In this document: piece by piece, positions 17,771-25,711 of the stretch
Position numbering within the stretch: position 1 is the first letter of the stretch
Layout: each line of letters begins with the position of its first letter
Assembly: GCF_007830595.1 (NCBI RefSeq)
Contig: NZ_VLLD01000001.1
DNA from: Treponema_B putidum
GTDB lineage: Bacteria; Spirochaetota; Spirochaetia; Treponematales; Treponemataceae
Length of the DNA stretch: 64,000 nucleotides
Strand: one strand, 5' to 3'
The notes under the pieces: model-generated
The model's database searches: none
Told to the model about the DNA's origin: nothing
The model's input: the letters and a program-made list of their open reading frames with translations, nothing else
Translations under genes and position numbers: made by a program

Positions 17771-19331
17771 TCTGCTTTTTATTTTGGATGCACATTTGCC
17801 TTATGTACGCAATGAATCTGAGCAAGGCCTTGTAGAAGAAGATTGGCTTTTTAATGCTCTATCTTATTTATATCTGCCTATCTTGAAAATGTGTTCTAAT
17901 TTAATGAGAGAGAATGTTCCGTTTAAAATCGGAGCTGTCTTTGAACCTGCATTGTGCGACATGCTTGCCGATAAAGTTTTGCAAGATCGATACCGCCTTA
18001 ATATTCAGAGTAAAATCGAGTTTGCAAAAAAAGAGCTTGAACGTTTTGCGGAATGTGCAGAAACAAAAAAACTGATTCAATATAATTTAAAGCATTTTAG
18101 CGATAACAAAAGAATTTTTGAAGATTGCGGAGGAAATGTCTTAAAACAATTTGATTATCTTGCCCGTAAGGGTTATGTAGAATTATTAGCTACAACTGCA
18201 ACGAATACCTTCTTACCGTTTTTTTTAAATATGCCTGAAGCCATTGCTGCACAAATTGAAATGGGACAGATAAATTACCGCAAACATTTTAGTACTGTTT
18301 CATCAGGCTTTTGGCTGCCTTCTATGGCATATTTTGAAGGCTTGGATGATATTATCAGAAGCTACGGCTATGATTATACGGTTGTGTCTTCAAAAGCATT
18401 TTTGCTTTCGGATAAGATTCCTCCTACCGGCGTTTTTTCGGCAGCATCTTCAAAAAACGGATTAAAATTTTTGGCTTGCGATCTTTGTGCTTGCGGATAT
18501 ATTTATGATGAAACCGATTCCATTCCTCAAAATAAAATTTATATTGATGTAGAAAATGATGTAGGTTTTAAATTATCCGAAGAGTATTTGGCTTCCGTTT
18601 TTGATGCTTCAAAAGGAAGGCGTGCAATAGGTTTCCGCTACTGGTCAAAGGAAGAAGACGTTCCTTATGACATACATAAAGCCCATGCACAAATTTACTC
18701 AGATGCCGAAGCTTATGTGAACTCCCGTGTGGAATCTCTAAGAGCTGTTAAAGAAACAAAGGTTTGTGAGTCGCCTTTTTCCCTCCTGACTATTTCATCG
18801 GATTTTTTCGGTAAAAAATGGTGCGAAGGTATTATCTGGCTTGAACATATTTTTAGGTTGATAAATGATAATTCTGAGGTAAAGTCTATTTTGCCTTCTA
18901 CTGCCGCCAATCTATCTAAACAGCTTTATACCGTTAGGCCTTTTTTTTCCTCTTTCTTGCAATCAGGTTATGCAGACGAGCTTTTAACAAAAAAAAATGA
19001 TTGGATGTATAGATATATTGTCAAGATTACAGAAAGGATGATAGAACTTGTTGAAATGTTTCCTGCAGACGGCAGTTTAAAAGAACGCGTTTTAAACGCT
19101 GCTGCAAGAGAAGTTCTTCTTTTACAGTCTATGTATTGGCCCCTTTATGCAAATAATCCCCAGCTTAAGGATTTTGCCGAAAGACGATTTGTAGAACACG
19201 TCAATTCTTTTACGGCGGCCTATGAAGCTCTTGGGGCAGATTCTCCCGATGCAAAATGGCTTTCCGAACGCGAAAATAAATATCCTCTATTTAAAGATAT
19301 TAACTACCGTATTTTTAGCCGCAAAAAATAA
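17757..19331 (+). CDS. GH57-like protein, possibly catalytically inactive
   Basis: This 524-residue protein has the layout of glycoside hydrolase 57/1,4-alpha-glucan branching enzymes. It opens LLFILDAHLPYVRN (family HxP). FWLPSMAYFEGLDDIIRSYGYDY aligns with WLPECAY of active enzymes, and ISSDFFGKKWCEGIIWLEH aligns with FDTELFGHWWFEG. In this alignment, made by eye, the nucleophile Glu (LPEC) is Ser and the acid/base Asp (FDTE) is Ser. If correct, both catalytic residues are lost and the protein may bind glycans or have a structural role. The start is TTG 17757, with GAGGAG at 17744. The partner is the overlapping DUF4912 gene. Confidence 0.7.
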   Translation: MKDYNLLFILDAHLPYVRNESEQGLVEEDWLFNALSYLYLPILKMCSNLMRENVPFKIGAVFEPALCDMLADKVLQDRYRLNIQSKIEFAKKELERFAECAETKKLIQYNLKHFSDNKRIFEDCGGNVLKQFDYLARKGYVELLATTATNTFLPFFLNMPEAIAAQIEMGQINYRKHFSTVSSGFWLPSMAYFEGLDDIIRSYGYDYTVVSSKAFLLSDKIPPTGVFSAASSKNGLKFLACDLCACGYIYDETDSIPQNKIYIDVENDVGFKLSEEYLASVFDASKGRRAIGFRYWSKEEDVPYDIHKAHAQIYSDAEAYVNSRVESLRAVKETKVCESPFSLLTISSDFFGKKWCEGIIWLEHIFRLINDNSEVKSILPSTAANLSKQLYTVRPFFSSFLQSGYADELLTKKNDWMYRYIVKITERMIELVEMFPADGSLKERVLNAAAREVLLLQSMYWPLYANNPQLKDFAERRFVEHVNSFTAAYEALGADSPDAKWLSERENKYPLFKDINYRIFSRKK

Positions 19332-19348
19332 AGGGCGTACATTCCCCA

Positions 19349-19569
19349 ACCGCCATGGATGGCGGTGGTTATGTCAAATGCGTACGTCCTTGTACGCATT
19401 TGACACCGAGTTTTTCAAAGACAAGCTTTGAAAAACATCGCAATAGTCTACAGTAATCGACCTCCTGTCGATGTTTTGCCTTCAGGCAAAACTCGAAGTT
19501 CAATTCTGCATAGGCAGAATTGATACAAACTCTAAGATGGAAATCGGGCACGGATGTCCGATTTCCATC
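19349..19569. repeat. Array of seven consecutive perfect hairpins
   Basis: Between the GH57-like gene and alr lie seven inverted repeats: 19349-19366 (6-bp stem), 19372-19405 (14-bp), 19410-19436 (11-bp), 19456-19472 (6-bp), 19473-19492 (8-bp), 19500-19523 (10-bp) and 19536-19569 (12-bp). All stems are perfect and loops are 4-10 bases. Alternative pairings also exist: AAAACATCG near 19432 with CGATGTTTT near 19469, and CGAGTTTT near 19408 with AAAACTCG near 19488. No long T-run follows any stem. No protein-coding role is apparent. Confidence 0.85.
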
Positions 19570-19573
19570 GGTA

Positions 19574-19602
19574 TTGAACAAAACTTTATAAATGTATAAA
19601 AT
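19574..19602 (+). promoter_or_regulatory. alr promoter placing +1 at the start codon
   Basis: TTGAAC (19574-19579), 17-base spacer, TAAAAT (19597-19602), then six bases to the alr ATG. No Shine-Dalgarno is present. The arrangement matches that of murC. Confidence 0.55.
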
Positions 19603-19608
19603 ATTCTT

Positions 19609-20748
19609 ATGAGAGCGACAAAGGCTATTATCCATTTGGATAACTTACAATACAATGTTAAAGAGATAAAAAAAAGACTTAACAAAGATGTTAAGATATG
19701 TCTTCCGGTTAAAGCCGATGCTTACGGGCATGGGGCAGTGAGGGTAGCGGTTGCAGCGATAAGAGCCGGTGTTTCTTATTTGGCCGTTGCATCCGTTCAA
19801 GAAGCCGTAGAATTAAGAGATGCAGGTATTGTAGCTCCTATTATTTCTTTAAGTCTTCCTATTCTTGAAGAAATTCCTGAACTTCTTAAATATGATATTG
19901 AACCTTTGGTGATCGATGAAGAATTTATAAACGATTTAAACCGCTTTGCAAAAAAACTGAATAAAAAGGCAGGCGTTCATCTTAAAATAGATACCGGAAT
20001 GCGCAGGATAGGCTGTTCGCCTATGGAAGCCGTTAAACTTGCAGTACAGATAGACCGTGCAGAAAATCTTGAACTTAAAGGCGTATGTACGCATTTCGCC
20101 GTTTCGGATTCTACCGATAAAAAAAATATTGAATTTACAAAAAAACAGATTTCGGTTTTTAAGGACTCAATAAAAGAAATAAAAGAAGCGGGGATTAATC
20201 CCGGATTAGTCCATGCTGCAAATTCCGGGGCTGTTCTTCAATATCCCGAAGCTCAATTCGATATGGTGCGTCCGGGAATCTTGGTTTACGGTTATACTCC
20301 TTCTCCATCATTAAACGCCTTAATAGATTTAAAGCCTGTAATGGAGCTTGTTACACAGGTGGTTCTTATCAAAAAAATTGAAAAGAATACAAGCGTTTCC
20401 TATGATAGATGTTGGACATCCGAAAAAGAAACCTTTGTTGCAACTCTTCCTATAGGCTATGCAGACGGTCTCATGCGCTCTCTTAGCGGATTAAAGGTGA
20501 GAATAGGAAAAGATTTTTTCCCGATTATCGGACGCGTATGTATGGATCAATGTATGATAGATATAGGTGCTTCTCCATGGGTTCAAAGATGGGATGAGGT
20601 TTGTATCTTCGGCCCTGTTTCAAAAGAACATCCTAAAAATAATACGGCTCAAGATCTTGCAAAAATTGCCGGAACTATTCCCTACGAGCTGACATGCGAT
20701 ATAAACAAAAGAGTTCCGCGTATTTTTATTGATGAAACCATACAATAA
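19609..20748 (+). CDS. alr: Alanine racemase
   Basis: This PLP enzyme interconverts L- and D-alanine and supplies D-Ala for peptidoglycan. The 379-residue protein has the PLP lysine in CLPVKADAYGHGA near residue 36, the HLKIDTGMRRIG strand, and the catalytic tyrosine segment SYDRCW near 264. IGYADGL, GRVCMDQCMIDIG and the final TIPYELTCDINKRVPR complete the family. There is no ribosome-binding site before the ATG, and the promoter -10 ends six bases upstream. Directly downstream, ispH begins within 25 bases, so the two may share a transcript. Confidence 0.95.
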   Translation: MRATKAIIHLDNLQYNVKEIKKRLNKDVKICLPVKADAYGHGAVRVAVAAIRAGVSYLAVASVQEAVELRDAGIVAPIISLSLPILEEIPELLKYDIEPLVIDEEFINDLNRFAKKLNKKAGVHLKIDTGMRRIGCSPMEAVKLAVQIDRAENLELKGVCTHFAVSDSTDKKNIEFTKKQISVFKDSIKEIKEAGINPGLVHAANSGAVLQYPEAQFDMVRPGILVYGYTPSPSLNALIDLKPVMELVTQVVLIKKIEKNTSVSYDRCWTSEKETFVATLPIGYADGLMRSLSGLKVRIGKDFFPIIGRVCMDQCMIDIGASPWVQRWDEVCIFGPVSKEHPKNNTAQDLAKIAGTIPYELTCDINKRVPRIFIDETIQ

Positions 20749-20771
20749 ATTATTTTGTGCAGGCGGTTTTT

Positions 20772-21641
20772 ATGGTTGTAAAACGTGCAAAAGTTTTAGG
20801 TTATTGTTCCGGAGTACGCAGAGCCGTTGATACGGTTCTTAAAATAGCTAAAGAAAATACTGAAAATAAATTCGGCATTTATACTTTCGGACCATTGATT
20901 CATAATCCTTCTACAATGTTACGGCTAAAGCAAATGGGTGTAAAAATTCTTGATACTGAAGATTTTACCGGAGATGAAGACTATAAAGATTCCGTTATTG
21001 TAATAAGGGCTCACGGTATTTCTCCGTCAAAAAAAGGCGAGCTTGAAAAAAGCGGGGCTAAGGTGATAGACGCAACATGTTCTAGAGTAAAGGCAAGTCA
21101 GGCCCTTGCAAAAAAACATTCCGAAGAGGCCTTTGTTATTTTAGCCGGAGATAAAAACCACGGAGAACTTATAAGTATTGCAGGTTATGCGGAAGGAAAA
21201 TGCTTAATTGTTCAAAATGCAGAAGAAGCCGCTTTAATAGATTTACCTCCTTCTTTAAGTACAAACGGAACTGCCGTTTTAATTGCTCAAACGACGATTA
21301 AGGAATCGGAATATGAGGCAATAGCTTCCGCTTTGAAGAAAAGAATTTCCGATTTAAAAGTTTTTAATACGATTTGTCCTGCAACTACTGATAGGCAGGC
21401 AGCTTTAAAAAAATTAGCCTATGAAGTTGATGCACTTTTAGTTATAGGCGGAAAAAACTCGGCAAACACAAAAAGGCTTTTTCAAACCGCTGTTGATACA
21501 CAAAAGCCTTCATGGTTAATCGAAGATGCCTCCGAAATACCTCGAGAAATTTTTTCTTACTCCGTAGTCGGCTTAACTGCCGGGGCATCAACTCCCGATT
21601 TTATAATCGATGAGGTAGAAAAAAAATTACTTGAGGGATAA
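20772..21641 (+). CDS. ispH: 4-hydroxy-3-methylbut-2-enyl diphosphate reductase
   Basis: IspH carries out the last step of the MEP isoprenoid pathway, making IPP and DMAPP with a [4Fe-4S] cluster. The 289-residue protein has the three cluster cysteines in GYCSGVRRAV (near residue 12), DATCSRV and NTICPATTDRQ, and catalytic histidines in GPLIHNP and IRAHGIS. The ATG at 20772 is chosen for the AGGCGG just before it; a GTG 15 bases upstream has no ribosome-binding site. It follows alr by 23 bases. Confidence 0.93.
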   Translation: MVVKRAKVLGYCSGVRRAVDTVLKIAKENTENKFGIYTFGPLIHNPSTMLRLKQMGVKILDTEDFTGDEDYKDSVIVIRAHGISPSKKGELEKSGAKVIDATCSRVKASQALAKKHSEEAFVILAGDKNHGELISIAGYAEGKCLIVQNAEEAALIDLPPSLSTNGTAVLIAQTTIKESEYEAIASALKKRISDLKVFNTICPATTDRQAALKKLAYEVDALLVIGGKNSANTKRLFQTAVDTQKPSWLIEDASEIPREIFSYSVVGLTAGASTPDFIIDEVEKKLLEG

Positions 21642-21668
21642 AAATAAGCCTTTAGTCTATTTTTAAAC

Positions 21669-22523
21669 TTAATCAAGGATATAAGTATTATACGATTCTT
21701 TACAGTTGATTTGCAAGGCCGTCATTAGAGGAAAGGCATAATAATCGGTATCATCTATTTCAAAATAAATTTGCTTGTAAGAAGTTAATAAATTATTGAT
21801 TATAACTTGAAAATAATTTAGATATATTTCGATTTCTTCTACTGTCCTTCCGCCAAGATAGCCGATTTCAGGAAGATTTTCCATATAAACTATTACATAG
21901 GCTGATACTTCGTTATTAAAAATTAAACATGAAGATTTTTCTTGATCGCAATCGGCTAAAATTTCATTTGAAAATTCTTTTATATCTATATTTTTATTGA
22001 GCGGGTTTATCTCTTTGTGTGTATCGGCATAATTAAAGTAAAATATTTTTTTGAATTCCTCTTTTTCGGCTGAATTTAAATTTATAAGAGATTTTATCTT
22101 CATATTTTTAAATTCGCCGGAAGTTTCCTTTGACAAAAAAATATTTTGAGCCTCTTTTTTTAGATCAAAATTATATGACCTGCGGGCTAAAACAAAACCT
22201 TCTTTAAGTAAAAATTGAATTAGCTCCTCTTTATCTGAAGAACACATAACTTGAAATCTTTTTTTATCCGATTTTTCTTTTAATTTTTCCAAGAGCCTGC
22301 TTCCCAATCCTTTGTTTGTATAATCTTTATCTACATAAATATTTATATAATCCCTGTATGGATGAAAAGAATTTATGTAAAGACATCCTGCTCCGATTAT
22401 CTTTTCTTTATCGAATAAGCCGATTAGATTTCCTTTTTGGTTAAGATTAGCTTTTTGAAGAAAGTCTTTTACTTCCTTTTGAGAAATAATTTTATCGGTA
22501 AGACTTATTGATTTTATGCTCAT
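21669..22523 (-). CDS. GNAT-family N-acetyltransferase
   Basis: The 284 residues contain a GNAT fold in the first half: IIGAGCLYINSFHPYRDYINIYVDKDY, then the acetyl-CoA loop NKGLGSRLLEKL (R/QxxGxG type), and a terminal KEGFVLARRSYNF strand. The second half is similar in length and may be a degenerate second GNAT domain (VSAYVIVYMENLPEIGYLGGRTVEE). The substrate is unknown. It starts three bases after the kinase-like gene upstream with only a weak ribosome-binding site, so translation is probably coupled. The DNA is AT-rich compared with the neighbouring housekeeping genes. Confidence 0.7.
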   Translation of the reverse strand: MSIKSISLTDKIISQKEVKDFLQKANLNQKGNLIGLFDKEKIIGAGCLYINSFHPYRDYINIYVDKDYTNKGLGSRLLEKLKEKSDKKRFQVMCSSDKEELIQFLLKEGFVLARRSYNFDLKKEAQNIFLSKETSGEFKNMKIKSLINLNSAEKEEFKKIFYFNYADTHKEINPLNKNIDIKEFSNEILADCDQEKSSCLIFNNEVSAYVIVYMENLPEIGYLGGRTVEEIEIYLNYFQVIINNLLTSYKQIYFEIDDTDYYAFPLMTALQINCKESYNTYILD

Positions 22524-22526
22524 GAT

Positions 22527-23435
22527 TTAAAGAACTTCTTCAATCCCACAGTTTAATATTATATCAAAAATTCTATCTTTTTGGGAATAGTCTATTTTTT
22601 GTTTTTGCCAAACTTGAAAATAAAGCTCACGTAAAAAGCTTAAAATTGCAAAGGCTTTTATTTGTAAAAACGCTTTGTTTTTACTTTCGCCTATTTCGGA
22701 AAAATATGTATTTAAAACTTCCTTTGCTTCATCGGTAATATTATACCATTCTTTTTTATTTAAGCCTAAAATATTTATATGTTCAAATTGATATAAATTT
22801 AAACCGGAAGTAATATGTTCGGCATCAATTATTTTTAAGCTGCCCTTTTCTGTTTTAAGCATATTTCCCGTATTCATGTCTTCAAGGATAATACAGCCTA
22901 GGCCCAGGTTTAAATTTTCAATATTTTTTTTAATAATTTTTTTATCATGTTTGCCTCTGTATATTTCAAGATAGGGAAGGGCTTCCGCATTTATCATTTC
23001 TTCAATTGAAGGATAGCTTTTACCGTCCAAATACATTGAAGAAAAAGAAGATGAAGATGTGTTATTTAAATTTAAACGTGCAAGTTTTTTAAAAAAATCT
23101 TTTATCAGATATCTATCGGTTTTGGTAGGCTGACAACCTTCAAGCCATTCGCTTATAAAAATATAGTAATCGTCAGTTTCAATAAAGTTTTTATATTTTA
23201 AAATAAAGTCTTCACTGTCATTTAAAGCATTTAAATATTTAATTGAATTTTTAATACTCTCCGTTTTCTGCCGTAATTTTACCGCAAAAGTTTCATTGCC
23301 GCCGGTTATTCCCTTAAATAAATCCGTGTAAGTATGATCTTCCAGTTGAACCGGTTCAAGGGTTTTAAACTTATCGTTTTTAAGGTGTGAATCGAGAAGG
23401 TCTTTAATTGTATCGGGTTTAATGTTTTCTTTCAT
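22527..23435 (-). CDS. Aminoglycoside-phosphotransferase-like kinase fold protein
   Basis: The 302 residues resemble choline/aminoglycoside phosphotransferases: TFAVKLRQ (ATP lysine), YYIFISEWLEGCQPT (hinge), IILEDMNTGNMLKTEKGSLKIIDAEH (catalytic loop and metal-binding strand). The catalytic-loop histidine of the usual HGDLHxGN is absent, but Asp and Asn are kept. Small-molecule phosphorylation is possible and the substrate is unknown. No clear Shine-Dalgarno precedes the ATG. It pairs with the acetyltransferase downstream; such kinase plus GNAT pairs are common in metabolite-modifying or resistance loci, but no resistance role can be claimed. Confidence 0.6.
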   Translation of the reverse strand: MKENIKPDTIKDLLDSHLKNDKFKTLEPVQLEDHTYTDLFKGITGGNETFAVKLRQKTESIKNSIKYLNALNDSEDFILKYKNFIETDDYYIFISEWLEGCQPTKTDRYLIKDFFKKLARLNLNNTSSSSFSSMYLDGKSYPSIEEMINAEALPYLEIYRGKHDKKIIKKNIENLNLGLGCIILEDMNTGNMLKTEKGSLKIIDAEHITSGLNLYQFEHINILGLNKKEWYNITDEAKEVLNTYFSEIGESKNKAFLQIKAFAILSFLRELYFQVWQKQKIDYSQKDRIFDIILNCGIEEVL

Positions 23436-23459
23436 AATTAAAAATACTATTTATGTTTT

Positions 23460-23549
23460 TTATTTTAATATTCCATAACAATATATGTTATAATCTTCAA
23501 TATTGTGTAAGCCGTTTTTTATGTAGAAATCTATAAGTTTTATTTGCAT
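23460..23549 (-). pseudogene. Mini-ORF remnant of a GNAT acetyltransferase gene
   Basis: A 29-codon frame with a good ribosome-binding site (AAGGA) encodes MQIKLIDFYIKNGLHNIEDY and onward. The IDFYIKNGLHNIE part matches at DNA and protein level the C-terminal IEFYKKNGFTIFNE of the acetyltransferase at 42257-42781. The first part lies in a 29-base stretch (23543-23571) identical to 42291-42319. It appears to be an internally deleted acetyltransferase gene, left between cobC and the kinase-like gene. It could also be translated as a small peptide. Confidence 0.6.
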
Positions 23550-23577
23550 GTTATTATCCTTTTTATCATTATCGTAT

Positions 23578-24168
23578 TTAAAATCCGTTAAAAACTTCAA
23601 TGCCTTTATAAGTAATTTCATTTTTATTATCGGATAAAAAGATTTCTAAGATGCTGACTGCTGAATTTTTAGGAGCAAATTTATTTCTTAAAGAAAAATT
23701 ATCCAATGCCCAAGCTAAAGCCATTGTTATTGTACCGTAATGGGTTACGATTATGCTATCCTCGTCTTTTAAGGCTAACTCTTCTAAAAAGTCGGAAGTT
23801 CTTTTAAAATGTTCAAAGGATGTTTCGCCTTCAGGCGGAGCTGAGATATCGTTGTTTTCAATCCAGTTTTTTGCTTCAATAGGATATTTTTTTTGCGTCT
23901 CTTCAAATGTTAAGCCCTTAAAAATACCGAAGTTATATTCTTGTAGCCTTTTATCGGTTTGAATATTTTTAAATCCTAAGTACTCGGCCGTTTGTAATGC
24001 CCTTTTAAAGGGACTTGAATAAACTTTAAATGAATTAAATTCTTTTAATCTAGGTTTTAAAAGATCAAGCATAGGATAGGCTTCTTCTGCCAAGGGGCTG
24101 TTATCCAGGCTGAATACCTTTTTTTTATTTGTTACCGTTATTCCGTGTCTTATAAAAACTATTTTCAT
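23578..24168 (-). CDS. cobC: Histidine phosphatase, probable alpha-ribazole phosphatase
   Basis: This 196-residue phosphoglycerate-mutase-fold phosphatase begins KIVFIRHGITVTNK, with the phospho-accepting histidine in RHG. It also has YSSPFKRALQTAEYL, the RLQEYNFGIFKGLTFEE block and VTHYGTI with the second histidine. The family is broad. The name CobC (removal of phosphate from alpha-ribazole 5'-phosphate or cobalamin 5'-phosphate) is given because cobS and cobU lie directly upstream on the same strand. AAGGAT precedes the ATG. Confidence 0.7.
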   Translation of the reverse strand: MKIVFIRHGITVTNKKKVFSLDNSPLAEEAYPMLDLLKPRLKEFNSFKVYSSPFKRALQTAEYLGFKNIQTDKRLQEYNFGIFKGLTFEETQKKYPIEAKNWIENNDISAPPEGETSFEHFKRTSDFLEELALKDEDSIIVTHYGTITMALAWALDNFSLRNKFAPKNSAVSILEIFLSDNKNEITYKGIEVFNGF

Positions 24169-24240
24169 ATTCTATCCTTACGTATTGCCTCCAAAAATTC
24201 CTGTTTTTGAATGTGAGCATTGTCCGCCGTTTTTTTTGAT

Positions 24241-25017
24241 TTAATTTGAAATAAAAAAACTTGAGCTTAAAACTGCAAGTTCCGTTAATTCTACAATGAG
24301 ACCGTTTACATCACCTGTCGTGCCGCCTATTTTTTTATATGAAATTCTTATTATGATAAATGTTAGAATAAATACGGTTAAGGGAAAAAGCAAATATTTT
24401 ATGCGCTCAGTTAAAACAAATGATCCTTGCATTTTTGAAAAAGCAGCTATCTCCGGCGTAAAAAGAGATAAGAAGCATACTAGGAGCAGCCAAAAGAAAA
24501 AACTAAACTTTGATGCCGACTTATGGAAGAGTAGGCCAAGTCCTGTTTCTTTTGCCGGTTTTGAAAACACAACCGTGCCTAATCCTGCAAGCCTCGAAGT
24601 TATTCCGGCTATTATAAGCAGCCCTGCATCAGGCATTATGGTAGAATAATTTATGTATCTAAGGAGCAAAAAGACATTAAGCCCTATTGTTCCATAGGTT
24701 CCTATTCTCGGATCTTGCATAATTTCCAATATTTTCTCTTTTTTTCTTGCAGAAAAAAAACCGTCTATCGTGTCCCCGACCCCGTCAAGGTGTATACTTC
24801 CTGTTAAAAATAAATATAGGAGCAGACTTAAGAATGCCGATATTTCAAGATATTTTTGCGGAAGAAAGTAGATTGGAAAAAGCACAATGCAGGCAATAAG
24901 TCCTCCTATAAGAGGTAAAAAATAAAAAGCTTTTTTAATATTTTTTTCGTTAAAGTCTATGTTTATGTTGATTGGAATACGTGTAAAAAACTGCAAAGCT
25001 AAAATAAAACCTTTCAT
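24241..25017 (-). CDS. cobS: Adenosylcobinamide-GDP ribazoletransferase (cobalamin synthase)
   Basis: This integral membrane enzyme joins adenosylcobinamide-GDP to alpha-ribazole to finish the nucleotide loop of cobalamin. The 258-residue protein shows ILALQFFTRIPI at the N-terminus and the signature HLDGVGDTIDGFFS with its Asp pair. The basic loop follows (SARKKEKILEIMQDPRIGTYG), then at least five hydrophobic helices and the late GGTTGDVNGLIVELTEL, all CobS hallmarks. The ATG at 25017 overlaps the cobU stop as ATGA; an upstream in-frame ATG would lie inside cobU without reason. Confidence 0.93.
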   Translation of the reverse strand: MKGFILALQFFTRIPININIDFNEKNIKKAFYFLPLIGGLIACIVLFPIYFLPQKYLEISAFLSLLLYLFLTGSIHLDGVGDTIDGFFSARKKEKILEIMQDPRIGTYGTIGLNVFLLLRYINYSTIMPDAGLLIIAGITSRLAGLGTVVFSKPAKETGLGLLFHKSASKFSFFFWLLLVCFLSLFTPEIAAFSKMQGSFVLTERIKYLLFPLTVFILTFIIIRISYKKIGGTTGDVNGLIVELTELAVLSSSFFISN

Positions 25018-25565
25018 ATTGATGTTCCGTCTTTTATTTTTATCGGTAAACCGCAAACGCAGAGAATGACCTCATCGGCGAGTTCGGCAATTTTTGCATT
25101 TACTATTCCTTGAATATCCGAAAAAGCTCTTGACACGGGATGCATAGGTACAATAGAAGAGCCGACCTCATTGGTTACAAGAATTAAGGAGCCGTTTATT
25201 TTTTTTATTTCTAAAATAAGATTTTTGATTTGAGTTAAGGATGTTTCGATTGTTTTTTGAATATCTTCTTCGCAGGGTTTTTCTTTTTTTTCTGTTATTT
25301 GAAAAAGAACTCTCGAAATTAAATTTGTTATGCAGTCAAGTAAATAATATTTTTCTTCTTTGACGGCCTTTTCTAAATTTAAAAATCCCTCATAGGTGCG
25401 CCATTTTGGATTGCGTCTTTTAATATGCTTTTTTACTCTTTCCTGCATTTCAGAATCATAGATTTCGGCAGTGGCTATATAAACAACATCATCTATGCTA
25501 TCTAAAAGTTTTTCGGCATAAGCCGATTTTCCGCTCCTTGATCCTCCGGTTATAAGTGTTATCAT
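25014..25565 (-). CDS. cobU: Adenosylcobinamide kinase / guanylyltransferase
   Basis: CobU phosphorylates adenosylcobinamide and then transfers GMP, giving the CobS substrate. The 183 residues carry the P-loop LITGGSRSGKSAYAE at residues 3-17, the histidine-containing RVKKHIKRRNPKWRTYE segment with the guanylylated His (usually HRxxRP; here KRRNPKW), YLLDCITNLIS and VTNEVGSSIVP. The 4-bp overlap with cobS shows an operon. It is divergent from the gene at 25712. Confidence 0.92.
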   Translation of the reverse strand: MITLITGGSRSGKSAYAEKLLDSIDDVVYIATAEIYDSEMQERVKKHIKRRNPKWRTYEGFLNLEKAVKEEKYYLLDCITNLISRVLFQITEKKEKPCEEDIQKTIETSLTQIKNLILEIKKINGSLILVTNEVGSSIVPMHPVSRAFSDIQGIVNAKIAELADEVILCVCGLPIKIKDGTSI

Positions 25566-25675
25566 AAGATAATTATATCAAAAAAAAGGAAAATGTTAAG
25601 AGGATAAAATGTCTCATGGCAGATTTTAGAGAGCTCGATTTTAAAAAGGCTTTCTAGTGATTTTTCCCTAGCCTC

Positions 25676-25704
25676 TTGTATAAAGAGCTTTTTTTTGCGA
25701 AAAT
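25676..25704 (+). promoter_or_regulatory. Candidate promoter with +1 at the start codon
   Basis: TTGTAT (25676-25681), 17-base spacer, GAAAAT (25699-25704), then seven bases to ATG 25712. The -10 is weak, but geometry and the lack of a Shine-Dalgarno match the other leaderless candidates. Confidence 0.35.
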
Positions 25705-25711
25705 GAACATA

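Noticed and set aside
19332..19608. Integron attC site or transposon end in the hairpin array
   Set aside because: The typical attC R-box core motifs, a transposase gene and target-site duplications were not found.
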